Below, in pieces: positions 8,180 to 15,994 of a stretch of DNA of 64,000 bases. A program made the position numbers and the translations under genes. The first letter of the stretch is position 1. Each line of letters opens with the position of its first letter. The DNA is from Williamsia muralis. Its GTDB lineage: Bacteria; Actinomycetota; Actinomycetes; Mycobacteriales; Mycobacteriaceae. The notes under the pieces are model-generated. The model was given only the letters and a program-made list of their open reading frames with translations. It made no database searches and was not told where the DNA came from. The stretch is from positions 558,001 to 622,000 of the forward strand of contig NZ_PEBD01000010.1 of NCBI RefSeq assembly GCF_002735905.1, given 5' to 3'.

Positions 8180-9930
8180 GCGAGGGCAGCCTGGGAATCG
8201 AGGATCTCGCGGTACGTGGCACTGGAGGCCAACAATTCGTCGTGCGAGCCTTGGGCATCGATGCGGCCGTCGGTCAGGATCACTATGGTGTCTGCTCCGC
8301 GAGCCGACGACACCCGCTGGGCAGTCAGGAGGATGACGGCCTCCGGAAGAGACTGCCGCAGTCGGTGTTTGATGACACTCTCGATCTCGGCATCGAGCGC
8401 TGAGAACGGGTCGTCGAGCAGCAACAGACGTGGTTTGGCGGCGATGGCCTGGGCAAGGGCGAGGCGCTGCCTTTGACCGCCGGAGAAGTTTCTGCCGCCG
8501 TGTCGCACCGGCTGTGCAAGACCCATCTCGTGGGAGAAGACGAAGTCGGCCGCGCACGCCGTGGTGAGGACGGCGCGGAGGTCGTCGTCGGTGGCTTCGG
8601 GGCATCCGAGCCGCAGGTTGGCTTCGAGCGTCCCCGACATCAACGACGGTGCCTGCGAGACGTAGGAGATGTCTTCGTGCAACACCTCTCGTCGCCGCTC
8701 CCGCACGTCCACTCCGTCGATCAGCACCCGCCCGGATGTGACGTCGCTGAATCGGGGGATCAGTTTGAGCAGCGTGCTCTTGCCATCGCCGGTTCCGCCC
8801 AGCACGGCGGTGACTGTTCCGGGGCGGCACACCAGGTCTATGTCGATGAGCACCGCATGCTGCGCGCCGGGATAGCGGAAGCCGACGCCTTCGAGCTGCA
8901 GCGAACCTGTCCGCGACGACGGCGTCCGGTCGGTCGGGGGATCCTGCACCGACGGTTCCGTGTCGAGCACTTCCTTGATGCGACGGGCGCTCACCTGCGC
9001 GCGGGGGATGAGTGCGATCATCGCGGCGCCGATGGACAGACCGATCAAGATCTGGGTCAGGTATCCGACAAACGCGATGATGCCGCCGACCTCCATCGTC
9101 TGATTGTCGACGAGAATGGCCCCGACGCCTATCACCGCGGCGGCCCCGAGATTCGCGATGAAGATGATGCTCGGCAGCAACACAGCCTGCAGGGCTCCGA
9201 TCCGTCGCGCCGTTGCGGTGAGGTCTGTATTCGCCGCATCGAAGCGCGACATCTCGAGTTCCTCGCGGCCGAACGACCGGATGACGCGAATGCCGGTGAG
9301 TTGTTCGCGGAGAACCCGTCCGACGCGATCGACGCGCGCCTGGAGCTTCTCGTACGAGGGAATGAGTTTGCGGACGATGACAATGACGACCGCGGTGAGC
9401 GCGGCGGCCACCAGAACCACCAGGGGAGCCAGTTTGTAGTTCTCGCTCAAGGCCATCACCGTTCCGCCGATGACAAGCACCGGCGCGGACGCGAGCACGG
9501 TCATCACGACAAACACGGCAAGCTGAAGTTGGTTGATGTCGCTGGCGCTGCGGGTGATCAGAGTGGGGATACCGAACCTCTGAAGATCGGTGTCGGAGAA
9601 CGACTGCACTCGGGAGTACGTGGCGTTTCGGATGGACCGGCCGGCGCTGGTCGAAATATGGGATCCGATCACGGTGGCCAACACCGAGGCGCACAGGTTG
9701 GTGAGCGCGAGCGCGAGCATGATCGCGCCGATGGTGACGATCGCGTCCATGTCGGCGCGGGCAATTCCGTCGTCGACAAGGCGGCCGTTCAGGTTCGGCA
9801 GCAGCAGGGTGGTGGCCGCCGCCGTGAGTTGTAGAACAAAGAGCAGGACGAGGGTCCAGCGGAATGGCCGCAAGTGCGGCAGCAAGACAGCTCGGAGTGG
9901 TCGCTTGATATCGGTGGCCATATGCATCAC
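8176..9930 (-). CDS. ABC exporter half-transporter with degenerate ATP site
   Basis: A 584-residue type IV ABC exporter subunit with six membrane helices and an NBD. Walker A is GGTGDGKST and the signature a canonical FSGGQRQRLALA, but Walker B is LLLLDDPFSALD (Asp where the catalytic Glu should be) and the H-loop reads ILLTAQRVSS (Gln instead of His). This is the degenerate partner of a TM287/288- or BmrCD-type heterodimer, and its intact signature completes the working site of the other subunit. Start is ambiguous: GTG 9930, ATG 9927 or ATG 9921 are all in frame. The start codon lies against an 11-bp inverted repeat (9929-9968). Confidence 0.9.
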   Translation of the reverse strand: MMHMATDIKRPLRAVLLPHLRPFRWTLVLLFVLQLTAAATTLLLPNLNGRLVDDGIARADMDAIVTIGAIMLALALTNLCASVLATVIGSHISTSAGRSIRNATYSRVQSFSDTDLQRFGIPTLITRSASDINQLQLAVFVVMTVLASAPVLVIGGTVMALSENYKLAPLVVLVAAALTAVVIVIVRKLIPSYEKLQARVDRVGRVLREQLTGIRVIRSFGREELEMSRFDAANTDLTATARRIGALQAVLLPSIIFIANLGAAAVIGVGAILVDNQTMEVGGIIAFVGYLTQILIGLSIGAAMIALIPRAQVSARRIKEVLDTEPSVQDPPTDRTPSSRTGSLQLEGVGFRYPGAQHAVLIDIDLVCRPGTVTAVLGGTGDGKSTLLKLIPRFSDVTSGRVLIDGVDVRERRREVLHEDISYVSQAPSLMSGTLEANLRLGCPEATDDDLRAVLTTACAADFVFSHEMGLAQPVRHGGRNFSGGQRQRLALAQAIAAKPRLLLLDDPFSALDAEIESVIKHRLRQSLPEAVILLTAQRVSSARGADTIVILTDGRIDAQGSHDELLASSATYREILDSQAALA

Positions 9931-9968
9931 ACGTCCCCGAAGCGCAGTAGCGCGCCGCGGGGACGTGT
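9929..9968 (-). promoter_or_regulatory. Hairpin over the exporter translation start
   Basis: ACACGTCCCCG (9929-9939) and its perfect complement CGGGGACGTGT (9958-9968) are separated by 18 nt. On the minus-strand transcript the distal arm (GGGGACGTGT) is the only purine-rich, ribosome-site-like sequence before the exporter start codon at 9927/9930, so folding would hide the ribosome site. It lies between micro-ORF A (stop at 9998) and the exporter, with no U-tract, which argues for translational control or transcript processing rather than simple termination. Confidence 0.5.
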
Positions 9969-9997
9969 AATCAATAGAGAACTAGGACCCAGGGCTA

Positions 9998-10084
9998 CTA
10001 GTTTGCGCTTCCCGAGGCGAGGCCGGCGAGGAGTCCGCCGAGCAGCTGGATGAAAGCGAGCAAGCCTGTTTCTGATGAGGTCAT
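9998..10084 (-). CDS. Hydrophobic micro-ORF A (28 aa)
   Basis: ATG at 10084 on the minus strand reads 28 codons to TAG at 9998. The peptide begins MTSSETGLLAFIQLLGGLLA and ends in a Gly/Ala/Ser-rich tail; there is no charged residue after Glu5. AAAGGA lies 7 nt before the ATG, a good ribosome site. Its middle, FIQLLGGLLAG, aligns with LLQLLLGLIAG of the micro-ORF at 10364-10462. It is 67 nt upstream of the ABC exporter pair on the same strand, so it may share a transcript. Candidate roles (inference): mycomembrane micro-protein comparable in size to the corynebacterial PorA/PorH group, or a secreted peptide. Expression is unproven. Confidence 0.6.
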   Translation of the reverse strand: MTSSETGLLAFIQLLGGLLAGLASGSAN

Positions 10085-10320
10085 TTTTGAATCCTTTCGA
10101 CGTGCTTCCCAAGTGCGGCTCAGGTCGTCGACGCTGAGCTGTCCGCCGGTGTTCGCGGCGAACCGGTCTCACAATGTCATCTTCACGGCCACTTGTCAGC
10201 ATCTTCGACGTGAATAGTTCGCGAAGGAAGCGATCCTGCAGGTCAGCGAAAACTACTGCGGCACAAGCGGGTCGCTGTAGTGTCAAAGCGACAAGTTGTC
10301 TATTCCCGGCTCGGAACGAG

Positions 10321-10356
10321 AAAACGCCCCAGGATGACGGGTCATCCCGGGGCGTT
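10321..10356 (-). terminator. Rho-independent terminator after micro-ORF B
   Basis: On the minus strand, 8 nt after the TAG of micro-ORF B, a stem formed by AACGCCCC-GGATGAC and its complement (10323-10338 with 10341-10356, one mismatch) is followed by TTTT at 10324-10321. This is a strong intrinsic terminator, and it supports micro-ORF B as a discrete transcription unit separate from the exporter downstream. Confidence 0.8.
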
Positions 10357-10363
10357 CGGCGAT

Positions 10364-10462
10364 CTAGCCGGCAGTGCCGCCGCCTTCTTCTCCGCCACCG
10401 GCGATGAGGCCGAGCAGGAGTTGCAGCAAAGCACCGAAATCAATATCTTCCAGCGAACCCAT
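10364..10462 (-). CDS. Hydrophobic micro-ORF B (32 aa)
   Basis: ATG at 10462 on the minus strand reads 32 codons to TAG at 10364. It begins MGSLEDIDFGALLQLLLGLI and ends in a Gly/Glu-rich tail. An AAGGAG ribosome site sits 7 nt upstream (AGAAGGAGATTACA-ATG), one of the best in the window, and an intrinsic terminator follows directly (10321-10356). The gene is therefore a self-contained monocistron. The MxSxxDIDF start is shared with micro-ORF C (12019-12084), and the LLQLLLGLIAG stretch with micro-ORF A. It is divergent from the mycolyltransferase at 10900. No family recognised. Confidence 0.72.
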   Translation of the reverse strand: MGSLEDIDFGALLQLLLGLIAGGGEEGGGTAG

Positions 10463-10899
10463 TGTAATCTCCTTCTGTTGAATATATGAACAGGCCGGAG
10501 TTTGCCGAGGCGCATGCTCGTGTTTTGAATCCCCCGACTAACCGAGCCGATATCCACCATGGCATCTTCGATTCTCTTTGTCACCCCATTCGAAGAAAAA
10601 GAAGGGGAAATGGCGCCGAAGTCATGCGCGAAAGTGCGTTTGACCAGCGAACATTAAGTCTTTCAACTCGCGAATTATTTTAATGAATGGGTGTCTAGGG
10701 TGCACATTCCTGAAACGTCCGGTGAACGTCCGTTGGATCGAAATCGGCCGGGCGCGAATGGCAATTCGATCTGCCGACGAGGCGGTTGGCCACCCAGGGC
10801 TGCCTGTGCTCGAGCCTCTGACCTGGTGTTTTGGACAGGTGGATATCGAATCGGCTACTGGGGTCACACGGGACGGGAGAACCAGGATATTGTTCCCCC
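10463..10899. other. Intergenic region, AT-rich divergent promoter zone
   Basis: About 440 nt between the divergent micro-ORF B and the mycolyltransferase. It contains a distinctly AT-rich patch (about 10560-10690, e.g. GAATTATTTTAATG) in an otherwise GC-rich neighbourhood, which fits promoters. A 32-codon plus-strand frame at 10559 has no ribosome site, and a 65-codon frame at 10486 looks random; neither is called. Confidence 0.5.
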
Positions 10900-11949
10900 G
10901 TGACGCGAACTGTGCGACGACTGAACTTTCCTGCCCGATCCTGGCGTGCCCTGCTGTCTGCAGCCGTGGTCACTGCGGCATGCGCATCGATGCTGACGGC
11001 GGCCCCCGCCTCCGCCGAGACGATTCCGACCCCGGGAATCTCCTCCCCGGGCGGCTCGACCCTCAAAGCGGTGAACAAGGTCGGACCGAAGCGGCTCGAT
11101 CTGGTGGTGTACTCCGCTTCCATGAACCGGGACATCCCGTTGTCAGTGATCCTGCCGAAGGACCAATCGGCGCCGCGGCCCACGTTGTACCTGCTCAACG
11201 GTGCCGGTGGCGGCGAGGACGCGGCCACGTGGCTCGCCAGGACCGACGTCGTGGACTTCTTCGCCAACAAGAACGCGAACGTGGTCATCCCCAACGCCGG
11301 CGCGTTCAGCTACTACACCGACTGGCAGCAAGATGATCCGGAGCTCGGCCGCAACAAGTGGTCGACGTTCCTCGGCAAGGAATTGCCGCCCATCATCGAC
11401 ACGGCGCTGAACACTTCGGGTCGTAACGCGATCGCGGGCATTTCGTCGTCCGGCACCTCTGTGCTGAACCTCGCCATCGAACATCCGGAGCTGTATCAGG
11501 CCGTGGGTTCTTACAGTGGCTGCGCCACCACGGCGAGCCGACTGGGCCAGCTGTACATCCGCATCACTGTGGAGGCCCGCGGCGGCGGTGACCCGGTAAA
11601 CATGTGGGGCCCCTACGACGGCCCAGGGTGGCGCGCCAATGACCCGATCCTCAACGCTGAGGGTCTGCGGGGCCATTCGCTCTACATCTCGAATGCGACG
11701 GGTATTCCGGGGCCGTACGAAAGCCTGGCATATGTGAACGACCCGACAAAGCTCGCCGATCAGGTGGTCATCGGTGGCGGAATCGAAGCCGCAACCGGGA
11801 TCTGCACGGCGTTGCTTGCCGACCGCCTCAATACGCTCCGGATTCCCGCGACATTTGATGTTCCGCCGGTGGGTACCCATTCATGGGGCTACTGGCAGGA
11901 TCAGCTGCATCGTTCGTGGCCGCAGCTCGGCGGAGCGATCGGCGCCTGA
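10900..11949 (+). CDS. Secreted mycolyltransferase (antigen 85 / Cmyt family)
   Basis: A 349-residue alpha/beta hydrolase of the esterase-D/antigen 85 family that transfers mycolic acids onto trehalose, arabinogalactan or proteins. A GTG at 10900 gives a clean signal peptide: basic N-region, hydrophobic core ALLSAAVVTAACASMLTA, cleavage after APASA. Family blocks are LYLLNGAGGGEDAATWLART, SYYTDWQQDDP, KWSTFLGKELP, the nucleophile region AGISSSGTS, and the C-terminal catalytic His in GTHSWGYWQDQL, equivalent to THSWEYW of Ag85. It ends at a strong terminator. Micro-ORFs on both sides encode short hydrophobic peptides; a corynebacterial mycoloyltransferase (MytC) is known to O-acylate PorA/PorH-type peptides, so a substrate relation is a reasonable hypothesis. 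An upstream in-frame ATG at 10831 would spoil the signal peptide. Confidence 0.93.
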   Translation: MTRTVRRLNFPARSWRALLSAAVVTAACASMLTAAPASAETIPTPGISSPGGSTLKAVNKVGPKRLDLVVYSASMNRDIPLSVILPKDQSAPRPTLYLLNGAGGGEDAATWLARTDVVDFFANKNANVVIPNAGAFSYYTDWQQDDPELGRNKWSTFLGKELPPIIDTALNTSGRNAIAGISSSGTSVLNLAIEHPELYQAVGSYSGCATTASRLGQLYIRITVEARGGGDPVNMWGPYDGPGWRANDPILNAEGLRGHSLYISNATGIPGPYESLAYVNDPTKLADQVVIGGGIEAATGICTALLADRLNTLRIPATFDVPPVGTHSWGYWQDQLHRSWPQLGGAIGA

Positions 11950-11966
11950 ACGGGCCTTGTAACCAC

Positions 11967-12004
11967 AAAAAACGCGCCCCCAGCGATGCTGGGGGCGCGT
12001 TTTC
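11967..12004. terminator. Bidirectional intrinsic terminator
   Basis: A perfect 13-bp stem (ACGCGCCCCCAGC at 11972-11984 with its complement at 11988-12000) with a 3-nt loop is bordered by A6 on the left and T4 on the right, so it can end transcription from both sides: the mycolyltransferase on plus (stop 11949) and micro-ORF C on minus (stop 12019). Confidence 0.9.
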
Positions 12005-12018
12005 TATGACGTGTGGGT

Positions 12019-12084
12019 CTAGACCATCAAGCCGATGAAGAAGGCGATGATTTCCAAGAAGTCGATGTCCATTGTGGAGGTCAT
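12019..12084 (-). CDS. Hydrophobic micro-ORF C (21 aa)
   Basis: ATG at 12084 on the minus strand reads 21 codons to TAG at 12019. The peptide starts MTSTMDIDFLEIIAFFIGL, sharing MxSxxDIDF plus a hydrophobic stretch ending in GL with micro-ORF B, and the MTS start with micro-ORF A. AAAGGG lies about 6 nt before the ATG, and a bidirectional terminator follows 15 nt after the stop. It ends tail-to-tail with the mycolyltransferase. The shared pattern, ribosome site and terminator make chance unlikely, but at 21 residues expression must be shown experimentally. Confidence 0.6.
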   Translation of the reverse strand: MTSTMDIDFLEIIAFFIGLMV

Positions 12085-12299
12085 GTAGGTCCCTTTCGTT
12101 GATGTGGCAGGGTTGACCGATGCCCTGAGGCCACTTCGTTACTCGAAGCTTTATTCTCGTCAACCTGATTTGAACTCTTGCATTGTCAAGTCAGCTTCGC
12201 GTATCGAATTGTCGAATCGATACAAAAGTCATCTGTTTGAAGGTCACCAAACTGGGGGCTCGATCGGCGCAATTGCCGGGGATTAAAAGGACTGATTTG

Positions 12300-12563
12300 T
12301 CACCAACGTCGTCGTATCCATAGCGCTCTGAGCGCGATGATGACGCCTGCCAGAGACAACAGATCAGACTCGGTCAGCCCATTTTGGTAAGTGTACGAGA
12401 GCAGCACATGACCTTCGATCGGCCCGTTGAACAACACCCATAAGACCGCGACGAATATCAGGACCACTGCGGCCGCACGGCTGGGGCGAGCCAAGCACCA
12501 CGCGCCGGTGACGAAAAGCAGGTTCAGCAGCACCAGGCCGTAGAACAGAGCTGGTGGAATCAT
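12300..12563 (-). CDS. Small membrane protein, unknown function
   Basis: An 87-residue protein with three hydrophobic segments: about residues 5-25 (ALFYGLVLLNLLFVTGAWCLA), 30-46 (AAVVLIFVAVLWVLFNG) and 66-80, ending in RIRRRW-like basic residues. It lies 68 nt downstream of menB on the same strand and may be co-transcribed with it. The ribosome site is weak, and the start at 12563 is the only ATG before the first helix. Family not recognised. Confidence 0.65.
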   Translation of the reverse strand: MIPPALFYGLVLLNLLFVTGAWCLARPSRAAAVVLIFVAVLWVLFNGPIEGHVLLSYTYQNGLTESDLLSLAGVIIALRALWIRRRW

Positions 12564-12631
12564 CAGACCAGTATGTGGCGGTCACCGCGCTCGGGTTCGC
12601 CCCAGAGTGGGTGACAATCGCCACGCCCGCT

Positions 12632-13567
12632 TCAGTAGTAGAACGGGAACTCTTCCCACTCCGGTGAACGTTTCTCCAAGAACGCATCCCGGCCCTCGAC
12701 GGCTTCGTCGGTCATGTAGGCCAGCCGGGTTGCTTCGCCGGCGAACACCTGCTGGCCCATCAGGCCATCGTCGGTCAGATTGAACGCAAACTTGAGCATC
12801 CGTTGAGCCGTAGGCGATTTCCCGTTGATGGTCTTGGCCCATTCGATCGCGGTGGTTTCCAACTCGGCGTGATCGGCGACTTCGTTGACCGCCCCCATAC
12901 GCTGCATGGCGTCTGCGTCGTAGGCGCGGCCCAGGAAGAAGATCTCTCGAGCGTTCTTCTGCCCGACCTGTTTCGCGAGGTATGCGCTGCCGTACCCGGC
13001 GTCGAATGAACCCACATCGGCATCGGTCTGTTTGAAGCGGGCGTGTTCGCGCGACGCCAGGGTGAGGTCGCACACCACGTGCAGCGAGTGACCACCGCCG
13101 GCTGCCCAACCGTTGACAACGGCGATCACCACCTTCGGCATGGTGCGGATCAGTCGCTGCACTTCCAGGATGTGCAGACGACCGCCCTCAGCCTTCACCC
13201 GGGCGGAATCTACAGTGTCTGCGGTGTCCCCACCGGCGTACTGGTAGCCGGACCGCCCGCGGATTCGCTGATCGCCGCCGCTGCAGAAGGCCCAGCCGCC
13301 GTCCTTTTCGCTGGGGCCGTTGCCTGTCAGCAGGATGACGCCCACATCTGGGCTGCGACGGGCGTGATCAAGGGCCCGGTAGAGCTCGTCCACCGTGTGT
13401 GGACGAAAAGCGTTGCGCACCTCGGGACGATCAAACGCGATCCGGACAATGCCGTGGACCCGGCCTTCACCGGCATGCCGGTGATAGGTGATGTCGCTCA
13501 GATCGTCGAAACCGTCGACTACGCGCCACTGCGTGGGATCGAAAGGCTGATCAGATGGTGTGCTCAT
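12632..13567 (-). CDS. menB: 1,4-dihydroxy-2-naphthoyl-CoA synthase MenB
   Basis: A 311-residue crotonase-fold enzyme that cyclises o-succinylbenzoyl-CoA to 1,4-dihydroxy-2-naphthoyl-CoA in menaquinone synthesis. The block GRLHILEVQRLIRTMPKVVI..VNGWAAGGGHSLHVVCDLTLAS, then ARFKQTDADVGSFDAGYGSAYLA, and the C-terminal EATRLAYMTDEAVEGRDAFLEKR are the MenB signature and match the mycobacterial enzyme closely. The AFCSGGDQR segment is the acyl-CoA-binding crotonase motif. ATG at 13567 (MSTPSDQPFDP) starts the conserved region; the frame upstream of it is not coding-like. pitA and menB are also near neighbours in M. tuberculosis (Rv0545c, Rv0548c). Confidence 0.95.
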   Translation of the reverse strand: MSTPSDQPFDPTQWRVVDGFDDLSDITYHRHAGEGRVHGIVRIAFDRPEVRNAFRPHTVDELYRALDHARRSPDVGVILLTGNGPSEKDGGWAFCSGGDQRIRGRSGYQYAGGDTADTVDSARVKAEGGRLHILEVQRLIRTMPKVVIAVVNGWAAGGGHSLHVVCDLTLASREHARFKQTDADVGSFDAGYGSAYLAKQVGQKNAREIFFLGRAYDADAMQRMGAVNEVADHAELETTAIEWAKTINGKSPTAQRMLKFAFNLTDDGLMGQQVFAGEATRLAYMTDEAVEGRDAFLEKRSPEWEEFPFYY

Positions 13568-13646
13568 GGTGATCGAGCCTACGTCGTGGTGATGTGCGCG
13601 ATCGAGGGCCGGGAGGGCCCGACGCTTGACGCACTCTCGTCGCCGC

Positions 13647-13823
13647 CTACCCAGGCTGATACATATTCGCGATGAGAAGAACGGCAAGGATGAGTATGAC
13701 CAGAACGATTCCGACAGCTAGTTGAATCCGCTGTCGGCGTTTATAGATTCCCCGAGATCCCATTCGCGATATCGTAGACGGTCGCGAAAAAGACGGTGCG
13801 TTCCTGGTAGAGAATTTGTTCAC
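13647..13823 (-). CDS. Single-pass small membrane protein (58 aa)
   Basis: A GTG at 13823 on the minus strand reads 58 codons to TAG at 13647. The N-terminal half is Ser/Arg-rich and basic, ending in IYKRRQR, followed by one long helix, IQLAVGIVLVILILAVLLIA, and a short tail; basic residues before the helix predict the N-terminus inside. A shorter version could start at the internal ATG (13763, 38 aa). No strong ribosome site is visible for either. It is 79 nt upstream of menB on the same strand. Function unknown. Confidence 0.55.
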   Translation of the reverse strand: MNKFSTRNAPSFSRPSTISRMGSRGIYKRRQRIQLAVGIVLVILILAVLLIANMYQPG

Positions 13824-14122
13824 CTAATTACCAATTACCTGTTCGCTATTATCTGCACCTGGAAATAATGTTAAAGCTTCGCTAATAGGAGACATCCTGG
13901 CCGGCAGTTGTCAGCCGGTAGCTGGCACGGGCTTCGGTACTTTCCGGCCGACCGCCCGTAGCCTGCACGTGCGGTCCATCCTTGTGACGGCTCCGTCAAT
14001 GTGGCGAGCGTCGCGTCGCTACAGAGTGGAGCTTGGTTGCCGGTAAAGCGGCGGACGATGTCATCTGTCCGCTACGCAAGGCGGCGGAAACAGGTTCTAC
14101 CCGTGTCTATAGTGTCGAGGTC

Positions 14123-14794
14123 ATGACTCAGGACAGCCCGCTCGAACAATCTGCCGCAAAGTTCGAAAGCGCCCAGGCGGACGAAGTGCACCACGAGGGT
14201 GGGTTCCGGCCGACGTTCGACATCGACCTGACGCGCGGAGGTCCGCGGTACGGCGAGTTCATCGAAGAGGTCCGCACCTTCATGGACCGGGTGAAGGCGG
14301 CCTGCCCCAGCGAAGAGCTCACCACCGAGGTGATCGACGCGCTGCAGGTTTTGAACAAGAAGCTCGATGAGGTCGCGATCGATGAGTGGCGTGCACCGTC
14401 CGGTGGGCGGATCGATCTGCCGGCGCGCGGCAACATCACGCTGCCTCCGTATGAACTGGACGAGGCGAGTGCCGAAAACGTCAGCGCACGTATGACATTC
14501 CGCCGCTACCATCTGGGCGGCAACAACGCTGCCCACGGTGGTCAGGTGGCCGTTGCATTCGATGACTTGATGGGCATGGCCGGTGCGCTCGGTTCGGGTG
14601 GTGTCACCAGGACGGCATACCTGACCGTCAACTACCGCGCGATCACCCCGCTCAACACCGAGCTGGCGATCCGGTCGTGGGTGGATCGGATCGAAGGACG
14701 CAAGGTGTTCATCAAGGCCACACTGCACAACGGCGACGTGCTGTGTGCGGAAGCCGATGGGCTGTTCATCAAGCTCAAACCGGGCCAACCCTGA
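14123..14794 (+). CDS. PaaI-family hotdog thioesterase
   Basis: A 223-residue protein whose C-terminal ~120 residues form a hotdog-fold acyl-CoA thioesterase: RYHLGGNNAAHGGQVAVAFDDLMGMAGAL carries the HGG...D helix motif of the PaaI group, followed by YLTVNYRAITPLNTELAIRSWVDRIEGRKVFIKATLHNGDVLCAEADGLFI. The N-terminal ~100 residues (FDIDLTRGGPRYGEFIEEVRTFMDRV) are an extension of unknown role. ATG at 14123 is chosen; a TTG at 14033 is possible but adds a non-conserved leader. It precedes HIBCH and EchA8-type genes, suggesting a role in acyl-CoA turnover; the substrate is not predictable. Confidence 0.85.
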   Translation: MTQDSPLEQSAAKFESAQADEVHHEGGFRPTFDIDLTRGGPRYGEFIEEVRTFMDRVKAACPSEELTTEVIDALQVLNKKLDEVAIDEWRAPSGGRIDLPARGNITLPPYELDEASAENVSARMTFRRYHLGGNNAAHGGQVAVAFDDLMGMAGALGSGGVTRTAYLTVNYRAITPLNTELAIRSWVDRIEGRKVFIKATLHNGDVLCAEADGLFIKLKPGQP

Positions 14795-14923
14795 TCGCTC
14801 GTCGCGCCTGTCGAGTGCGCGGCGGCCGGCAACGTGATGTGTGCGGCTTCGCAGGTGCCCTGGACCGCCAATACTAGGATATGCAACTATGTGAGGCGCC
14901 CGGCAGTCGATCAACGGAGAGTC

Positions 14924-15994
14924 ATGTCAGACGAGAGCAGCGTCCTTGTTCGTACCGAGGGTCGTATCGGCCGCATCACCCTGAATCGGCCGAAGGCGAT
15001 CAATGCGCTGACGCACGAGATGGTGACCGCCATCCACGCGGCGCTGCGCGAATGGGCCGATGACGACGCGGTCGAGGCCGTGTTGCTCGATGGCGCCGGC
15101 GAGCGTGGACTATGTGCCGGCGGAGATATCGTAGCCATCCACCGAGACGCCTCGGCTGCAACCACTTTGGACGATGCAGTCAACACCCCCTCGGGGCACT
15201 TTTGGCGAGACGAGTACATCCTCAACGCGTACATCTCCCACTATCCGAAGCCGTACGTAGCCCTGATGGACGGGATCGTGATGGGCGGGGGAGTGGGAGT
15301 GTCCGCTCACGCCAACAGACGTATCGTCACCGACCGGACGAGGATGGCGATGCCCGAGGTGGGGATCGGATTCTCCCCGGACGTCGGCGGCACCTACCTG
15401 CTTGCGCGCGCGCCGGGCGAGTTGGGCACCTACTTGGCCCTCACCGCCGCACAGATCGGTGGCGCCGATGCCATCGCCATCGGATTCGCAGACCATTTCC
15501 TGCCGTCGGAAAACATCGAGAATTTCGTCTCGGCTCTCACGACGAAGCCCGTTGATGACGCGATCGCCGAGTTCTGTGTTGCTCCTCCTGAATCCGATCT
15601 ACTCATCAAGCGTCACTGGATCGACGATGCCTTTGCCGCCGACACCGGCGTCGGCATCGTCGAACGCCTGCGCGGACACGACGAAACCGACGCCCATGAC
15701 ACTGCGAACGTGGTGGGAGCCAAATCGCCGACGTCGGTGGAGGTGACAATCCGGTCGTTGCGGCAGATATTGGCCGATACAACCCTCGAGGAAGCTCTGG
15801 AGAGTGAGTTCCGGGTGTCGATCCACTTCCTGACCCATCCCGACCTCGCGGAGGGCATTCGGGCCCAGGTGATCGACAAGGACCGCTCGCCGAAGTGGTC
15901 GCCGCGGGGACTGACCGAGGTGGATCCCGCCGTGGTTGCCGACTTCTTCGTCCCCGTGCCCGACGATCTTGTACTGACGAATGGAGCGTTCTGA
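14924..15994 (+). CDS. 3-hydroxyisobutyryl-CoA hydrolase
   Basis: A 356-residue crotonase-superfamily enzyme expected to hydrolyse 3-hydroxyisobutyryl-CoA in valine degradation. Visible blocks are [19 protein letters not shown], the acyl-CoA site [35 protein letters not shown], and [32 protein letters not shown]; the last, with the long C-terminal half containing [35 protein letters not shown], separates HIBCH from simple enoyl-CoA hydratases. GGAGA lies 6 nt before the ATG at 14924. The stop overlaps the start of the next gene (TGATG), so the two are co-translated. Confidence 0.92.
   Translation: MSDESSVLVRTEGRIGRITLNRPKAINALTHEMVTAIHAALREWADDDAVEAVLLDGAGERGLCAGGDIVAIHRDASAATTLDDAVNTPSGHFWRDEYILNAYISHYPKPYVALMDGIVMGGGVGVSAHANRRIVTDRTRMAMPEVGIGFSPDVGGTYLLARAPGELGTYLALTAAQIGGADAIAIGFADHFLPSENIENFVSALTTKPVDDAIAEFCVAPPESDLLIKRHWIDDAFAADTGVGIVERLRGHDETDAHDTANVVGAKSPTSVEVTIRSLRQILADTTLEEALESEFRVSIHFLTHPDLAEGIRAQVIDKDRSPKWSPRGLTEVDPAVVADFFVPVPDDLVLTNGAF

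Noticed and set aside
8473-9834. 453-codon plus-strand frame opposite the ABC exporter
   Set aside because: Antisense shadow of a real ABC exporter gene with all motifs; no independent support.
10559-10657. 32-codon plus-strand frame in the divergent promoter region (MASSILFVTPFEEKEGE...)
   Set aside because: No ribosome site, no similarity to the three micro-ORFs, and it lies in the AT-rich zone expected to hold promoters.
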